Assembly: GCA_000827265.1 (NCBI GenBank)
Contig: KN834780.1
Coordinates: 279,415 to 343,414, forward strand
DNA length: 64,000 nt
From: Collybiopsis luxurians FD-317 M1
Taxonomy: Eukaryota; Basidiomycota; Agaricomycetes; Agaricales; Omphalotaceae
Direction: 5' to 3'
In this document: in pieces, positions 34,938 to 46,275 of the stretch
Layout: each line of letters begins with the position of its first letter
How positions within the stretch are numbered: the stretch's first letter is position 1
Position numbers and translations under genes: made by a program
Notes under the pieces: generated by a model
The model's database searches: none
What the model saw: only the letters and a program-made list of their open reading frames with translations
What the model was told of the DNA's origin: nothing

Positions 34938-35250
34938 CCTTTTTTTTTGTGTAAATTCAACTCAATATGCAAATCCTTATTCATACAACTATGCATCCAC
35001 TCTTCTTTCATAAACACATACAAAGCTTAATGTGAGCATATAATCAGCTCACCCAAGTCCTTTTCTCCCTTTATTTTCCTTAATCTTCCACTCAGAAAGA
35101 TTCCCAAAATACAATCTCACCCACTAAGAAAACATTTGTAAAACTATCCTTCCTTGCTCATAGATGTTCCTTTCTGCTAATAATCTTCCTTCCCTTAATT
35201 GTCCTGTCATTACTCTGTGATTATGACCCTGTGTTCCCAGACTCTTACTT

Positions 35251-37023
35251 ATGTCTTCCAGACTAATTATGTACTCACACAAAGTTTCCATACCCATGCC
35301 TCCTGTCTCAGTGGATCTTGAAGACCTCGATGATCCCAAGAGTCTCAGCTCTGCATCCTCCTGTCCTGGCTCTGACAGAGACTCTACACCTGTGCCCCTT
35401 GCTCCTTCCATGCCTCTCAATACACTTGTTCATCCTGCACCCATAAACACTGTCCTCATATGAACAGATTCTGACTCTGACTCTGACTCAGATGACACAT
35501 TATATACTGACATGTCATCCAAATCTGCATTCATGCCTGGCAGCCTCAAACAACTGCCTGTGGTCCACACCTATTGACTTTTGCTTGCTGAATGGGATAT
35601 GGTCTGCACTCAAAGGCAGAACTATCTTGAGTACAAGGACATTACCAATGACCTGAAAATCAAGTGCCAGTTCATGGCATGCCTTGTATATGATTGCCTA
35701 CAGACTTGGGTCTCCAGTCACAAGGACAACCTGCTCAAGATTGAGCTTGTTGATGCCACAGACAAGGAGGTCAAGCTGTTCCTCAATGCCCTCTGCTGTA
35801 AAGTTGTGGGATGAGATTGGGCTCTCAACCAGATGCATGCCATGTTCAATACCACACAGTGGCATATGCCAGACAGCTCTTTCATGGATTTCTATTCCTC
35901 CATCATTGCTATGAATGGTTGCCTCAAAGGCACACCTCACCACCAGTTGCTGGAGCAGCTCAAGGTCATTATCCAGTCAAACCTCTCCGATATGTCTCTT
36001 GCCATGTTCAAGCAAGACCAGCTCAACAACTCACTCCTGTTCAAGCAGTGGATTGCAGCTGCAGAAGACATATGGGAACAAAATGAGGCACATCTCAAAC
36101 AACAGGCAGAAGCCACTGCTAAACTCCTGGGTCTAAATAAGGGTGCACTGTTGAACAACTCCTCTCATTGTGCTACCAAAAACTGATCCTCAACTTCAAT
36201 GAGTGAGACCACTTCTTCCTCTAACCTTTCTTCTTCTTCCTTGCACCCCTCCTCTTGTTGTCCCAATTCCTCATCAAACTAGATCCCTAAACTCACAGAA
36301 GCCAAACAGTCATTGCTATCTGAACCAAAGGGATGCTTTCATTGCAGATCCTTTTTTGCACAGCATGGTGCACAAGACTGCAAAGGAATGTCAATGCTCA
36401 CTGTACCCTACCAGGAACTCACATCACTAGACCTGTCCAGGGTGCACAAGGTATATAACAAAACCAAGTGTCCTATTACTTTCAATGCCCTCCTCTCCTA
36501 TGCTCCTGCTGACAGGTCAGTGTCTGCCATCCTCCCAGTGGAAGCCATTGATGACATCTCCAGTATCTTGGATAGAGATTCCTCAGGTACTACATCCAAT
36601 GTTGGGGCCATTTTCAGGGGTAGAAATGTTTCTCATTTTGCATCAGGCTTGACTATTTTCAACCAGAACCAAGGTCATTGTAATCAGGGTCAAGGTCATT
36701 CCCAGGCTCTTGCACCTGTCACTGCAGTTTTTGCTTCTGATAGCAAAAACAATGATGACTCTTCTGAAACCAGTTTCTCCTCCCCAACCTTATGTTCCTG
36801 TAACATGCCTTGTCATTCACCTCTATTGCATTCCCCTTCACCTGGTTGCTGTACTTGCCACTGTCACTCCTCTCCCAGCCAATCCCCTTCTCCTTGTCAT
36901 CATCATCATAAACAACATGCCAATACCTCCTCTCATTCCTGCTTGGACAATAAGGAGAATGTATCTCCCTGCCACTTTGCCTCTGTGAGTAAAAATCAAA
37001 GTCCTTGTGCAGAGTCCCCCTAG
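35251..37023 (+). pseudogene. Gag region of the Gypsy element (decayed)
   Basis: The frames run from an acidic N-terminal part (VSVDLEDLDDPKSL) through LLAEWDMVCTQRQNYLEYK, FYSSIIAMNGCLKGTPHHQL and SLLFKQWIAAAEDIWEQNEA to a zinc-knuckle-like CFHCRSFFAQHGAQDC. That Gag plan is typical of fungal Gypsy elements, with capsid-like helices followed by a CCHC-type knuckle. At least three stops or frame changes interrupt it (near 35,461, 35,577 and 35,814). It then runs into a His/Cys/Ser-rich tail. Confidence 0.75.
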
Positions 37024-37032
37024 CCTATCTGT

Positions 37033-37452
37033 GTGTCCCACTTATGGTGGACAGCAAATCTTCCAAACCTTGTCACCAATGCCTTTTTTTCCTTTAACCT
37101 CTTGCTTGACAATGGCTCACACTTGGTTTTGATTAGGTCTGATATTGTCAACACTCTCAGCCTCTGCTGTCACAACTTGCAACACCCAGAACCTTTTTGT
37201 AGTGCCTTCAACTTGTCCAGAAACTCTATTACCCAGTACATTAAATTTGTCTTACATGACCCTAGTAATGCCTGGTCTTCTTGCTCTGTTTGCACCCTCA
37301 TTGTCCCCACATTATGCACACCTATGATACTTGGCCTCCCCTTCCTCATACACAATAACCTTGTTGTAGATTATGCCTCCCATTCTGTGATATACAAGCC
37401 CTCTGGATTTGATCTCCTCCACCCTAGTGATACCTTACCACTTCCACCATGA
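37033..37452 (+). pseudogene. Retropepsin region of the Gypsy element
   Basis: LLDNGSHLVLIRSDIVNTL contains a DNGS in place of the D(T/S)GA active site, and MILGLPFLIHNNLVVDYAS is the flap-side/hydrophobic-G motif. The region ends FDLLHPSDTLP, typical of this family. The frame is open, but the next 1.4 kb to the RT is broken. Confidence 0.75.
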
Positions 37453-38870
37453 ATAAAATTATCACCCCCTCAGAAATGCACTCAGATAAAGTCTGAAATT
37501 AAGGAGAATTTGAAGCTTAAAAAAGAGGTTATTAATGAACTCAACCATGCTTTTCACTACTGTCCTGCTTTATGAAAATCTGAACCTGTCAAGTGTGTTG
37601 ATATTGTTGCCACTAATGAGGTTTGTTTTTGTTAAAGGGTGCAAGGGGTGCATTGTCAAAGGTTCTGCAATACCAGGACAATTCAGTCAACCTGACTGAT
37701 CCTTTTGTTGTCAAAACTTCAACTATTTGAATAGGTAATGATCCATATTTTTCAAATGTTCCAAGTTGTTCTACAATGAGGAACTATTTGTCAAGTTTTC
37801 AATGTCTCAATGAAAATATATGTCAAAGGTTTTAGGCTTAAGTAGCTTTATCAAAAATGCAGGAGCAACTTGACTGCTAATCATGGCAGGTATACAACCA
37901 TGTTTTGGGCAAGAAAAATAATCAAACACCTCACACAGAGGCCATTATGGTCCAAAGGTTACTTGATTAAACAGTAGATTAATGATCATACTTATACTAC
38001 TCAAAAATAATATCTACTGTTTAATATGAAATCATTTTTAAATAATTCTCTTTCAAATTACAGTTTCTCTTATAGGTAAACATTTCAGAGTTTGCCTCTG
38101 AATTGTTACCCAAAGGCTTCCAATAAGTTTTAATAGGTAGTCTCTTCAGTTTGAAACCTGAATGACTCAAGTCAGATTTGTTTAATTCTGCACAGATGGG
38201 TTGAGCAATAATCCACTTCCACTTCTGCAGCACAACTGTTGCTTTCACTCATTCATGGTATCTATCTAGTTGTGTCTCTTTCTCAAGAAAAGGTGTCCTT
38301 TCATTCCAAATATTGTAGCTCATTATTAGTAGGTGGCTACCCATTTCCATTGAATGGTGTCCCTTAGATCAAAAGGGATGTATAACCTTATTTCCTTCCA
38401 AGATTCAGTATCTCTAGTTGGCTCATCTTTAATTAGGTTCTGCAAGGCCATAGCCATCTCATTCTCAGCATCAGAGCAATCTGGTTCCTTATCAATCTGG
38501 CCCACTGGTCACTTATAATAGTCTCTAGTAATGGTAGCCCTTTCAGTTGAATGATTTGTATGTGGTTCCAATGATACACCTGCTTTTATAAGAGACTGTC
38601 ACTATAATTGGGTGGGTCTGCTAGAGCAATGTCTCTTAAGCATTTTGTTTTGAACAGTAATGGTATACCTTTCTACAAAATGGATCCCCTTTTCTCATGT
38701 AGTTCCATTTTCATTAAAGTTACCACCACCAAGTGTAATTGTAGACTTTAGCTGTCAGATCATAATTACTGCAGCCAGCTTGTGTAATGTAAAGGTGAAA
38801 TTGTCAATTTTCACCAATTACACACCTGGGCTTAAATTGGGCCCATTACTGCAGTGCACCAATGCATTAG
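37453..38870. other. Decayed spacer between protease and RT, probably with an insertion
   Basis: Relatives, as I recall them, have a spacer of about 0.5-0.6 kb here; this one is about 1.4 kb. Family-like coding (KKEVINELNHAF, VKCVDIVATNEV) fades near 37,640 and resumes at about 38,890 (QQFSDVFPHVDE). The sequence between is AT-rich and unrecognised, with no clear termini. Confidence 0.5.
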
Positions 38871-38879
38871 GTTGTTCAG

Positions 38880-40020
38880 CATCAGGAGCTGTTATCTGAT
38901 GAAATTAAACAACAGTTTAGTGATGTTTTTCCTCATGTGGATGAATGGCCCACAGATGTTATGTGCAAAATTACACTGAAATCAACTGCAAAGTCTATCT
39001 GAACACATTCTTACTTGTCCTCTTGTAAATATAAAGAAGCTTGGGCTACCCTGATACAGCAACACTTAGATGCTGGAAGGATTAGGCCCTCAAACTCACA
39101 ATTCTCATTGCCTGCATTCCTTATTCCCAAGTCCAATCCTAATCCCCTTCCCAGATGGGTAAACAATTTCCATGTCCTGAAAGTGAACATGGCTGATGAT
39201 CAACATCTGCTTCCCCTGAATTAATGCAATCCTTGCTGACTGTGCCCATGGAAAAATATGGGATAAAATGGACATGACTGACTTGTTCCTTCAGAACAGA
39301 ATGCATGAGGATTCCATTCCCCTGGTTGCTATGAATATGCCTCTGGGTATTTATGAATGGCTTGTCATACCTCAAGGCCTCAAAATTGCTCCTGCAGTTC
39401 ATCAACACCATGTAACCCAGGCTCTTTGGAAATATATTGGTATCTTCTGCCTTGTATACATTGATGACATTATAATATGGTCAGACAATGAAGAAGAACA
39501 CTGTAAACACATTGCTCTTATCCTGGAAGCCCTGTGAGAGCACAAACTTTACATGAATCCAAAGAAATGAGAGTTCTTCCTGGAGGAAATAGACTTCCTT
39601 GGACACCACATCTCATGGAGGGGTGTAGAAGCACAACAATCCAAATGTGACACTATACTACATTACCCCCATCCAGAGAATGCAAAGGATGTTCACAAAT
39701 TCCTTGGAATAGTCCATTTTGTAGCCAGTTACCTCTCGGAATTAGTTGCCAATCACACCACTGTACTCAGTCCCTTGATAAGGAAGGAATGCAATAAATC
39801 TTTCCCCGAGTGGACAATGGAACGTGAGAATGCCTTCCTGTCCATTAAAACATTGATTGTGGAATGTGCCATACTTACGGTCATTGACCATGCCAACCCA
39901 GGTGACAACCATATCTTCCTTGTTACAGATGCTAGCAACCATAGAACGGGTGGAATGCTCATGTGGGGTCATATGCTCAACACAGCATGACCATTTGCTT
40001 TTGACTCCTCACAACTATCT
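38880..40020 (+). pseudogene. Reverse transcriptase-RNase H region (decayed)
   Basis: Pieces in order: FSDVFPHVDEWPTDVMCKI, YKEAWATLIQQHLDAGRIRP, AFLIPKSNPNPLPRWVNNF, WDKMDMTDLFLQNRMHEDS (first catalytic Asp region), GIYEWLVIPQGLKIAP, the YIDD box in CLVYIDDIIIWSDNEEEH, then FLEEIDFLGHHIS. The RNase H part is FPEWTMERENAFLSIK and FLVTDASNHRTGGMLM. Stops occur at about 39,222, 39,536 and 39,570 and in the RNase H tail, so it is inactive. Confidence 0.9.
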
Positions 40021-40254
40021 GGCCCTTAATTAAACTACCCAGTACATGAAAAAGAGCTTTTCGCAATTGTCCACTGTTTGAAGAAATGGAGAGCAGACTG
40101 TCTTGGTTCATCAATCTATGTTCTCACTGGTCATTGAACTCTTGAAAACTTCACCTCTCAAAAAGACTTGAGTCAGAGACAACTATGATGGCAAGAAGAA
40201 ATCAGTCAATATGATCTTCAGATTGCATATATCTGCAGTGAAGACAATGCAGCA

Positions 40255-41640
40255 GTGGATGCTCTTTCTCGAGTTAAAGTTATAGCTTATCCTTGGGAGA
40301 CTGCACCTGTCTTGCCCTCTCCAGAACATCTGTCTCGGGTCCAAGCATGGTTTAATGCACCTTGCATTTCTTCTGTTCTATCCATGTCTGCAGACACATC
40401 CCTCCTCTCTGACATTAAGGTGGGCTACAAGACCAATGAATTCTGTGAGAAACTAGTAAACAGCAGATCTTTAGTACCAGGAGTCCAGCATGTGAACGGC
40501 CTTTGGTATGTAATGGTAGACTCTATATACCCAAGTACAAATCCCTATGCAAAGAAATTTTTGCACTCACACATGATTCTTGTGGACATTTTGGTGCTGA
40601 CAAATCATATGCTAATCTTGTAAATTCATACTACTGGCATAAGATGCATCGCAACTTATATCATGCATATGTACCCTCTTGTGATGAGTGCCAGTGTAAC
40701 AAGAGCAGGACATCATCCAATGGCCAGGGCCCTCAGCATCCACTCCCAGTGCCTGACCAATGTGGTGATAGTATTGCAATGGATTTTGTGGGACCTCTTC
40801 TGCCAGGCTCTGGTTTCAACTGTGTACTGACAATAACTGATTGGCTCAGTTCTGATCTACATATCATCCCAACACAAGTTGACATTTCCACAGAAGAACT
40901 TGCCATTCTCTTCTTTGAACATTGGTACTGCAAGAATGGCCTTCCTCTTGAGATTATTTGTGATTGCGACAAGCTTTTCATGTCCAAATTCTGGAAGAAA
41001 TTGATGTTGCTGTCAGGAGTCAAGATTAAAATGTCTTCTGCCTTCCACGAAGAAACAGGTGGTTCATTGGAGTGGACCAACAAGACATTCAATCAATGTG
41101 TTCATTATTACATGGAGCGAAATCAGAAAGGCTGGGTTCAGGCCCTACTAAAAATTCATTTTGACATGATGAATTCAGTCAATGCATCCACAGGGCTTTC
41201 AATGTTTCAAGTAAAAATGCATCGCTCACCTTGTATCATTCCACCTATTATTCCTGCTAACCTTGCTCCCTCTGCTGACAAGGAGTCTGTAGATTTCCTG
41301 ACAAAGATGGCACATATCGAGTCTGAAACAAAGGATGGTCTGACTGCAGCAAAGGTGCAACAAGCCTTCCAGGCGAATAAACATTAGGGAAACTTTGATA
41401 TTCTGTGACCAAGTAATGCTTGCTACTCTACATAGCAGGAATGATTTCAAGAAGGCCAGCGAGAAATGCATCACAAAATTCTTTCCTAGATACAATGGCC
41501 CCTATGAAATTGTCAAAGCTTACCCTGAAACATTGCGCTACACACTTGACATGCATAATCAGCTGAATATCTTCCCATCCTTCCATGTTGATGTTCCGAA
41601 ATGATACCACCCTAATAATGCTGAATTATTCCCTAGTTAA
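40255..41640 (+). pseudogene. Integrase region (decayed)
   Basis: The zinc-binding HHCC region includes HDSCGHFGADKSYANL and CDECQCNKSRT. The catalytic core shows MDFVGPLLPGSGFNCVLTIT (first Asp), IICDCDKLFMSKFWKKL (second Asp) and GGSLEWTNKTFNQCVHYY (Glu). Compared with the family motifs I remember, SDRD has become CDCD and SERTN has become LEWTN, both explained by C-to-T changes at CpG. The downstream part DFKKASEKCITKFFPRYNGPY is the GPY/F-like domain that precedes the chromodomain. Confidence 0.9.
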
Positions 41641-41659
41641 GAATTGAAATGTCTGGCCC

Positions 41660-42085
41660 CTACTATTGTTGATGGACACAAAGAATATGACATAGAACAT
41701 ATCATTGACTCTCGTACATCAGGAAAATTCCCTTAAGTCCAGGTTGCCCAGAGATACCCCCCAAATCCTGAATAGCCTCAGGATCCCTCAGAATCCCTGG
41801 GGTGCCTGAGAACCCTGAGGGTGCCCTGGGGAACCCTGGGGATGATTTCAAATGACCTCAGGGCTCTCAGGGAGCCCAGGGACTCTGAGACTATCCAGGA
41901 TTTGGGGGGTATCTCTGGGCAACCTGGACTTAGGGGATTTTTTCCTGATGTAGAAGAGACTGAGGTTGGCAATTCCTGGTCTGATGGGTTGGACAAGCTC
42001 CATCTGAGGACCAATGGTTATCTTTTGCTTCCCTTCAGGACTGCACAGCATTAGACAACTGGGCTCTAGCTGGAGGTGATGGTCC
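41660..42085 (+). pseudogene. Chromodomain, interrupted by a MITE
   Basis: EYDIEHIIDSR (to 41,716) and GWQFLV, stop, WVGQAPSEDQWLSFASLQDC with TALDNWALAGGDGPG (from about 41,960) are the two halves of a chromodomain of the kind fused to fungal chromovirus integrases. Removing the nested element and one TA copy restores DSRRRD-stop-GWQFLV in one frame. Both stops inside the motif are TGA where Arg is expected. Confidence 0.8.
41717..41950. mobile_element. Palindromic MITE, 234 bp, TA target duplication
   Basis: The ends CATCAGGAAAA and TTTTCCTGATG begin inverted repeats of about 59 bp that include AAGTCCAGGTTGCCCAGAGA. It is flanked by TA on both sides (41715-41716 and 41951-41952), as for Tc1/mariner-type elements. 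The middle is made of CCCTGAGG/CCCTGGGG-like words. It sits inside the chromodomain of the Gypsy element. Confidence 0.85.
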
Positions 42086-42248
42086 AGGGGAATTGTGAAG
42101 CAATATGTAGAATTGCCATAGACTCTCACTGTGGAGATTTCCTTTCTTTTCCTTTGTGCTCTCTCTGATTACCTTCTGCTATGTCTTTTCCTATCTAAAT
42201 TACTTACAACTTGCTCTTTTCACCATACCCCCCCTGTCAATGCTTCGA

Positions 42249-42260
42249 AGACAGTGGGGA
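42249..42260 (+). other. Polypurine-like tract before the 3' LTR
   Basis: AGACAGTGGGGA immediately precedes the TGTAAATG of the 3' LTR; this is the expected plus-strand priming site. Confidence 0.7.
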
Positions 42261-42515
42261 TGTAAATGTACTGTTTACCTAACACACATATATTAGGATA
42301 TTTACATATATTTGTATATCAGCCTTCAGCTGATAATATATAGTGACTTACATACATGGGGACCGACAGTTACTTCTTACACTCATACCACCACCATCCC
42401 TCTTCCCCTCACTCCTCCTTGTACGTGTAGTTTGTTCTTTCAATACCAATCTGCATGTCACACAAGTCCTGTGCTTTTACATGAGTGTTTTGTCCTTCCC
42501 CCTTGGACATTTCGA
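42261..42515 (+). repeat. 3' LTR
   Basis: It starts TGTAAATGTACT and ends CATTTCGA. It matches the 5' LTR with about 20 substitutions and a 9-bp deletion near its start. Confidence 0.9.
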
Positions 42516-42520
42516 ATAAG

Positions 42521-42990
42521 TTAGCCAAAATAGACAGAAAGCTGCCTAATAACTAACCAGTAGCTGGAAAAGAACCAGGAGTTGCTGGTAACGACATTGA
42601 AGCTGCAAGCTGCAATGACTAAGAAAAATTCCATAAAGAAAAATGATTTATATGGACCTGGCAATGTGGGGGCCTCCACTTCTCTCCAAATTGAACAAAC
42701 ATCCACATCCAGCAAAAGATGATTTGTGTTCATGTGGATGCATGCAGCAGAAAAGTCTGTCCCAAGCATAACATCAAACCAGAGCAATTCCAAAGACGGA
42801 ATGTCAGTGGAACGGTATGTGCCAAATGGGACCGGGAAATTGTGAGAGGGGCATTCCAGGTTGGCAAACAATCATCACAGAGGGAAACTCTCTGGACAAA
42901 CTCATGGGAAAGGATGGACTGTGCAAGATGGGGATCAAGTGACACCTGAACAGCCATTGAGGACACGGTGAAAGAAACTGAGGCCATCGC
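42521..42990 (-). pseudogene. 5' part of the gene split by the Gypsy element
   Basis: Minus-strand readings include MAVQVSLDPHLAQSILSHEF, CDDCLPTWNAPLTI and, after a frame change near 42,845, FGTYRSTDIPSLELLWFD with the retropepsin-like DVMLGTDFSAACIHMN. Splice-like borders give a further exon MSLPATPGSFPAT, followed by GTTAG and a branch-like CTAAC at the insertion site. The Gypsy element thus probably sits in an intron between this part and 33,507-34,651. The protein family is not identified. Confidence 0.4.
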
Positions 42991-43239
42991 TAAAAAGTAC
43001 GGTGTCTGTTGCTGTCTCGATGGTACAGATACTGGAGATGGAAGTATGACCAGATTAGGAAGGAAACATCACGTGGGAATGCACCGAAAAAGGAAACGAT
43101 AGACAGCTTGGATACCCATCTGTGATCGGAAAAGCTCCACCCCCAAAACCCACTACCTAAAGGTAGCGGGAATTCCATAAGGTTTTCAAGTTCTCTGCCA
43201 ATATCCAAATTTAGATCCTGAAATCCAAGACCTTAGGCT

Positions 43240-43945
43240 TTTTCAAGATGACACATTTTTTGTGTAACTTTCAGTAGCGCTGAGAGTGCTTACCCCTCCT
43301 CTCATGCGCTGCTGAGCAGCCCAAACCCTGTTTCCGCCACTCGCCGGTACTCTACCCAAATTTTGGACAATTATCGCGGCTATGTAATCCAGAAGCTTCA
43401 ATATCCTACATACTCGATCTCCTTATAACTGCAAGAAGGCCCAGGGAAGACTGAAGAAAATCGATTGAAGGAAATTTCGGTGGGGATAGATACATGGAAT
43501 GCGGCTCGAGAACTCAATATAGTAAAGTGCTGGTAGCTGGTGACTAGTGGCTGGTGAGCTTTATAATACTTTTGCTCTTTTTCTTTTTGTTACTGATTTT
43601 ATTGTCTCAGATTCATTTCCCATTTGCCATGAATGTCCAAACAACGCCGCCCTGTCCTCAAACCACTGCAAACATCCATCCCTAATGCAGGAAGATATGC
43701 TAGAGCGAACAAGACCAAGTAATGCTATACGAGTAAGCAGGTAAGCAGTGTTGTAACATTTGCAAGCAAGCAGTCAACTACATTAGCTCGTAAACCAGTT
43801 ATATTTTACAGTACTCAAGTACTGTACTTCACTCAATGCGAACGCCGTGTATAACTCCTCAAACATGCTGTCCTTTTCCTGTAGTGCTATGAATCGCGCC
43901 ATGTACATCCCCAATGCCACCGATGTACACAATGCATAATCACTC
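43240..43945 (-). repeat. Dispersed repeat R1, copy 2 (inverted relative to copy 1)
   Basis: It matches 21,760-22,520 on the opposite strand through the whole length, from the GATGACAC anchor to the GTACACAATGCAT end. Both copies keep GCTGCTGAGCAGCCCAAAC and CTCGAGAACTCAATAT. It is non-coding. Confidence 0.8.
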
Positions 43946-44892
43946 TTTTTATTCCACCCAAATCTACTTCAAATGGAAGCCAGTATATCTACCTGTACCC
44001 TTTGTAGCTCCTGTCAATTTTCCAGCAGTCATCTTCTCCACCTCACAATCCCCATACCACATATGTCCCCTACCTATATGTCCTGACATCGACTCCCTCA
44101 TCCATTCTCGCGACACAATTCTACTATGCCATTCACCTTGTTCTCCTCATCTCCTGCATCTTTTGTGTGGGTTTGAGAGTAGTGTACTACTTGTTTCAAA
44201 CACTTTTTCTGTACTCATATCTCGTCCTTTCCTCATCAAACAGCGAATGTTTGTGAATCACTATAAATCTCGAAATACTCTGTTTTACACACCTGCGCAC
44301 AACCCCCTCAATCGGACACTGGTGTGCCGACTTCGCCATTGTTAGCATGGGATTTGGCTTGTCAGATGTGGAGGAGCACTGGACCCGTCGCCCAAGCCCT
44401 GCAAGAGCACAAGCCACAGAGCGGACATGCCTGCAAAAGGGGGCTTAGTTTTTCCCTAGTGTTCTCCCTTGCCCCTTATTTATCTCATCCTATTTTCTGA
44501 CTGAGCATGTCCCCATACATTTCCCTACATACATACCACAAGCGATACCTGTAGCTACAACAACCCCCACAGACAAGCAACAAAGGAAAACACAAAAGTG
44601 AACGGAGAACAACTTTTGTTGCGGCTCGCTGCTCCTTAGTATTTAGACTTACTTACTTGCGGCAATGAAGAGTTTTTTAAAAAAGCTCTGTTTCACAGTG
44701 GCGAGTGCCATAAAAAATGATTAAAAAATAAATAAATAGATTCTGTCATAAGAAAATTGAGGACTAGTAAGAGAAGAGGCTAGAGCATTGCCGTGAGGCT
44801 TGAGGCTTGAGTTGATGGGCACGCTAGGAAATCGTATTGAGAAGGGCTGTGCAACCCATGTCCCAATTTGGACATAGCCGTCCATAAGCCGA
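43946..44892. other. No supported gene
   Basis: A 143-codon open stretch (43914-44345, +) partly overlaps R1 and has no features of a protein family. From about 44,880 the duplicated block with Met1 remains begins. Confidence 0.5.
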
Positions 44893-45650
44893 CTATGATA
44901 CCAGATGTTTTCGGCAATTCGACTGCCAGACCCCCCCTTGTCTACAACAGGAGCTTCCATTACTTGTATCTTCTGCAATATTTTCCCTACCCTCCGCAGG
45001 GAAATTATCACTATCACCTTCGTCAATCTCATCACAGCTGAGCACTCCACCGTTACCACTCTTCCTCCTCTTCCCCCCACCAGCACCTTCCGCCTCTTCC
45101 TCCCTTCTATCTCCATCTAACACATCCACATTCCCCTCCCCCCAAAGCGCCAACACCCAACAACCATCATCCCCGGCGGTCTCTGCCCCCCATCCTCCGC
45201 ACTTTCCATCGCACGCTCAATATCCTCCGGCGTCGACTCGATCACACGCTGATCGGGCATCAAAGATCGTTTGATGATGGCTATGGGTAAGTAAGGTGGG
45301 TAATTTCCTCTGTCCGAACCCGAGCCCGAACCTGAACCTGAGCTGGGAAGCACATTAACGACACTCCCCAACCTCGCAACACCCATCAACACAGCTACCG
45401 TTCGACCTCGTTTATACCTAGGCATCTCGAAGGATTTACCCCCTTTTCTGACGGGTGACGTGATAAGGAAGGACATTGCGGCTATGCGTTGGGTGCAGGG
45501 CACGTTGAACATAGTCGGTGCAGCGAGGGCGGAGAAGACTCCGGATATGACTAGGGTTTATGGGAGCGGCATTTGCGGAGGTGAAGACGTTGGGTGGGCC
45601 GTGGAGGTGGAAAGGGAAAGCGATGGCGGTGGTAATGAAGGCCCCTCGGA
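44893..45650 (-). pseudogene. Met1 pseudogene fragment, copy 1 (lacks both ends)
   Basis: This is the methyltransferase C-terminal half only. The readings FNVPCTQRIAAMSFLITSPV, RGRTVAVLMGVARLGSVVN, IAIIKRSLMPDQRVIEST and GQRPPGMMVVGC match the 55.3-57.6 kb copy and the SUMT family. After a frame change, ALWGEGNVDVLDGDRR continues into an acidic insert. The N-terminal half is missing because about 2 kb is absent here relative to copy 2 (junction 45,650-45,723), and the last C-terminal segment is also lost. Confidence 0.85.
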
Positions 45651-45722
45651 GGCCTCTATACGAGTCTTGAGATCCCGCAACTTCTCATTATCGACCCTAC
45701 CGATGAACTCATTCTCCTAACG

Positions 45723-46275
45723 TTGGATCGCCAGCGGGATGACGATGAAGGATCGTGTGCGCAGATTTGGGGGTTACATCCTGTCGGAAGATTGCGCCTC
45801 CGCCATCGAGAGTAGATTTAACCAGAGATGGTCTTGCGTTCAACTCGTTCAACCGGGACTTAAAATCTCGAGGTCTTGATCGTCTCCCCGAGTGGGAACA
45901 ATCTCGGCATTCTTGGAGGATTTAGGGTTTTGGAACACGGTGAACTTTCGTTCGAAGTGTACGCCCAATCTGATATCTGTAATCCTAGGAAAGTATAAGA
46001 CGCCGGTAAGTAATCATTTGGCTTCATATCTAATAATGAACAATCAGTATATGGAATACGCAACCGAAAAAAGACTCTTACTCCAGGACAGAAAGATCCA
46101 AGATCAGATATAATCTTGAGCACATCGATATTGCTCTTGCTTGCATCGTCAAACCCGGGAACATCGACGAGCTTGACGTCTGCTCCCGCAAACCCTCAAA
46201 CTGGAATATCAGAAATTGGACCAGGCTCGTGCAAGATTCTAATCCCTCCCCGACGAGGAATTTGGATCCTCAGCA
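45723..46275 (-). pseudogene. AIG1-like P-loop GTPase remnant, copy 1
   Basis: DVKLVDVPGFDDASKSNIDV is a G3 region (DxPG), followed by LKIISDLGSF, an intron-like GTAAGAG...TAG and SNESSPCSKTLNPPRM in a shifted frame. The piece matches 58,198-58,770, but its C-terminal end is cut at the deletion junction. The P-loop (G1) is not found upstream. Confidence 0.55.

Larger units (their letters stand above)
34674..42515 (+). mobile_element. Ty3/Gypsy chromovirus retrotransposon, complete but decayed (7.8 kb)
   Basis: Two LTRs of 264 and 255 bp, a 5-bp target duplication, a polypurine-like tract and Gag, protease, RT, RNase H, integrase and chromodomain in the Ty3/Gypsy order define the element. Coding is broken by many stops, several of the CGA-to-TGA type. 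By hand alignment the LTRs differ at roughly 20 sites, mostly transitions, plus a 9-bp deletion, so the insertion is not recent. It carries a nested MITE in the chromodomain and an unexplained 0.8-1.2 kb between protease and RT. Confidence 0.95.
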
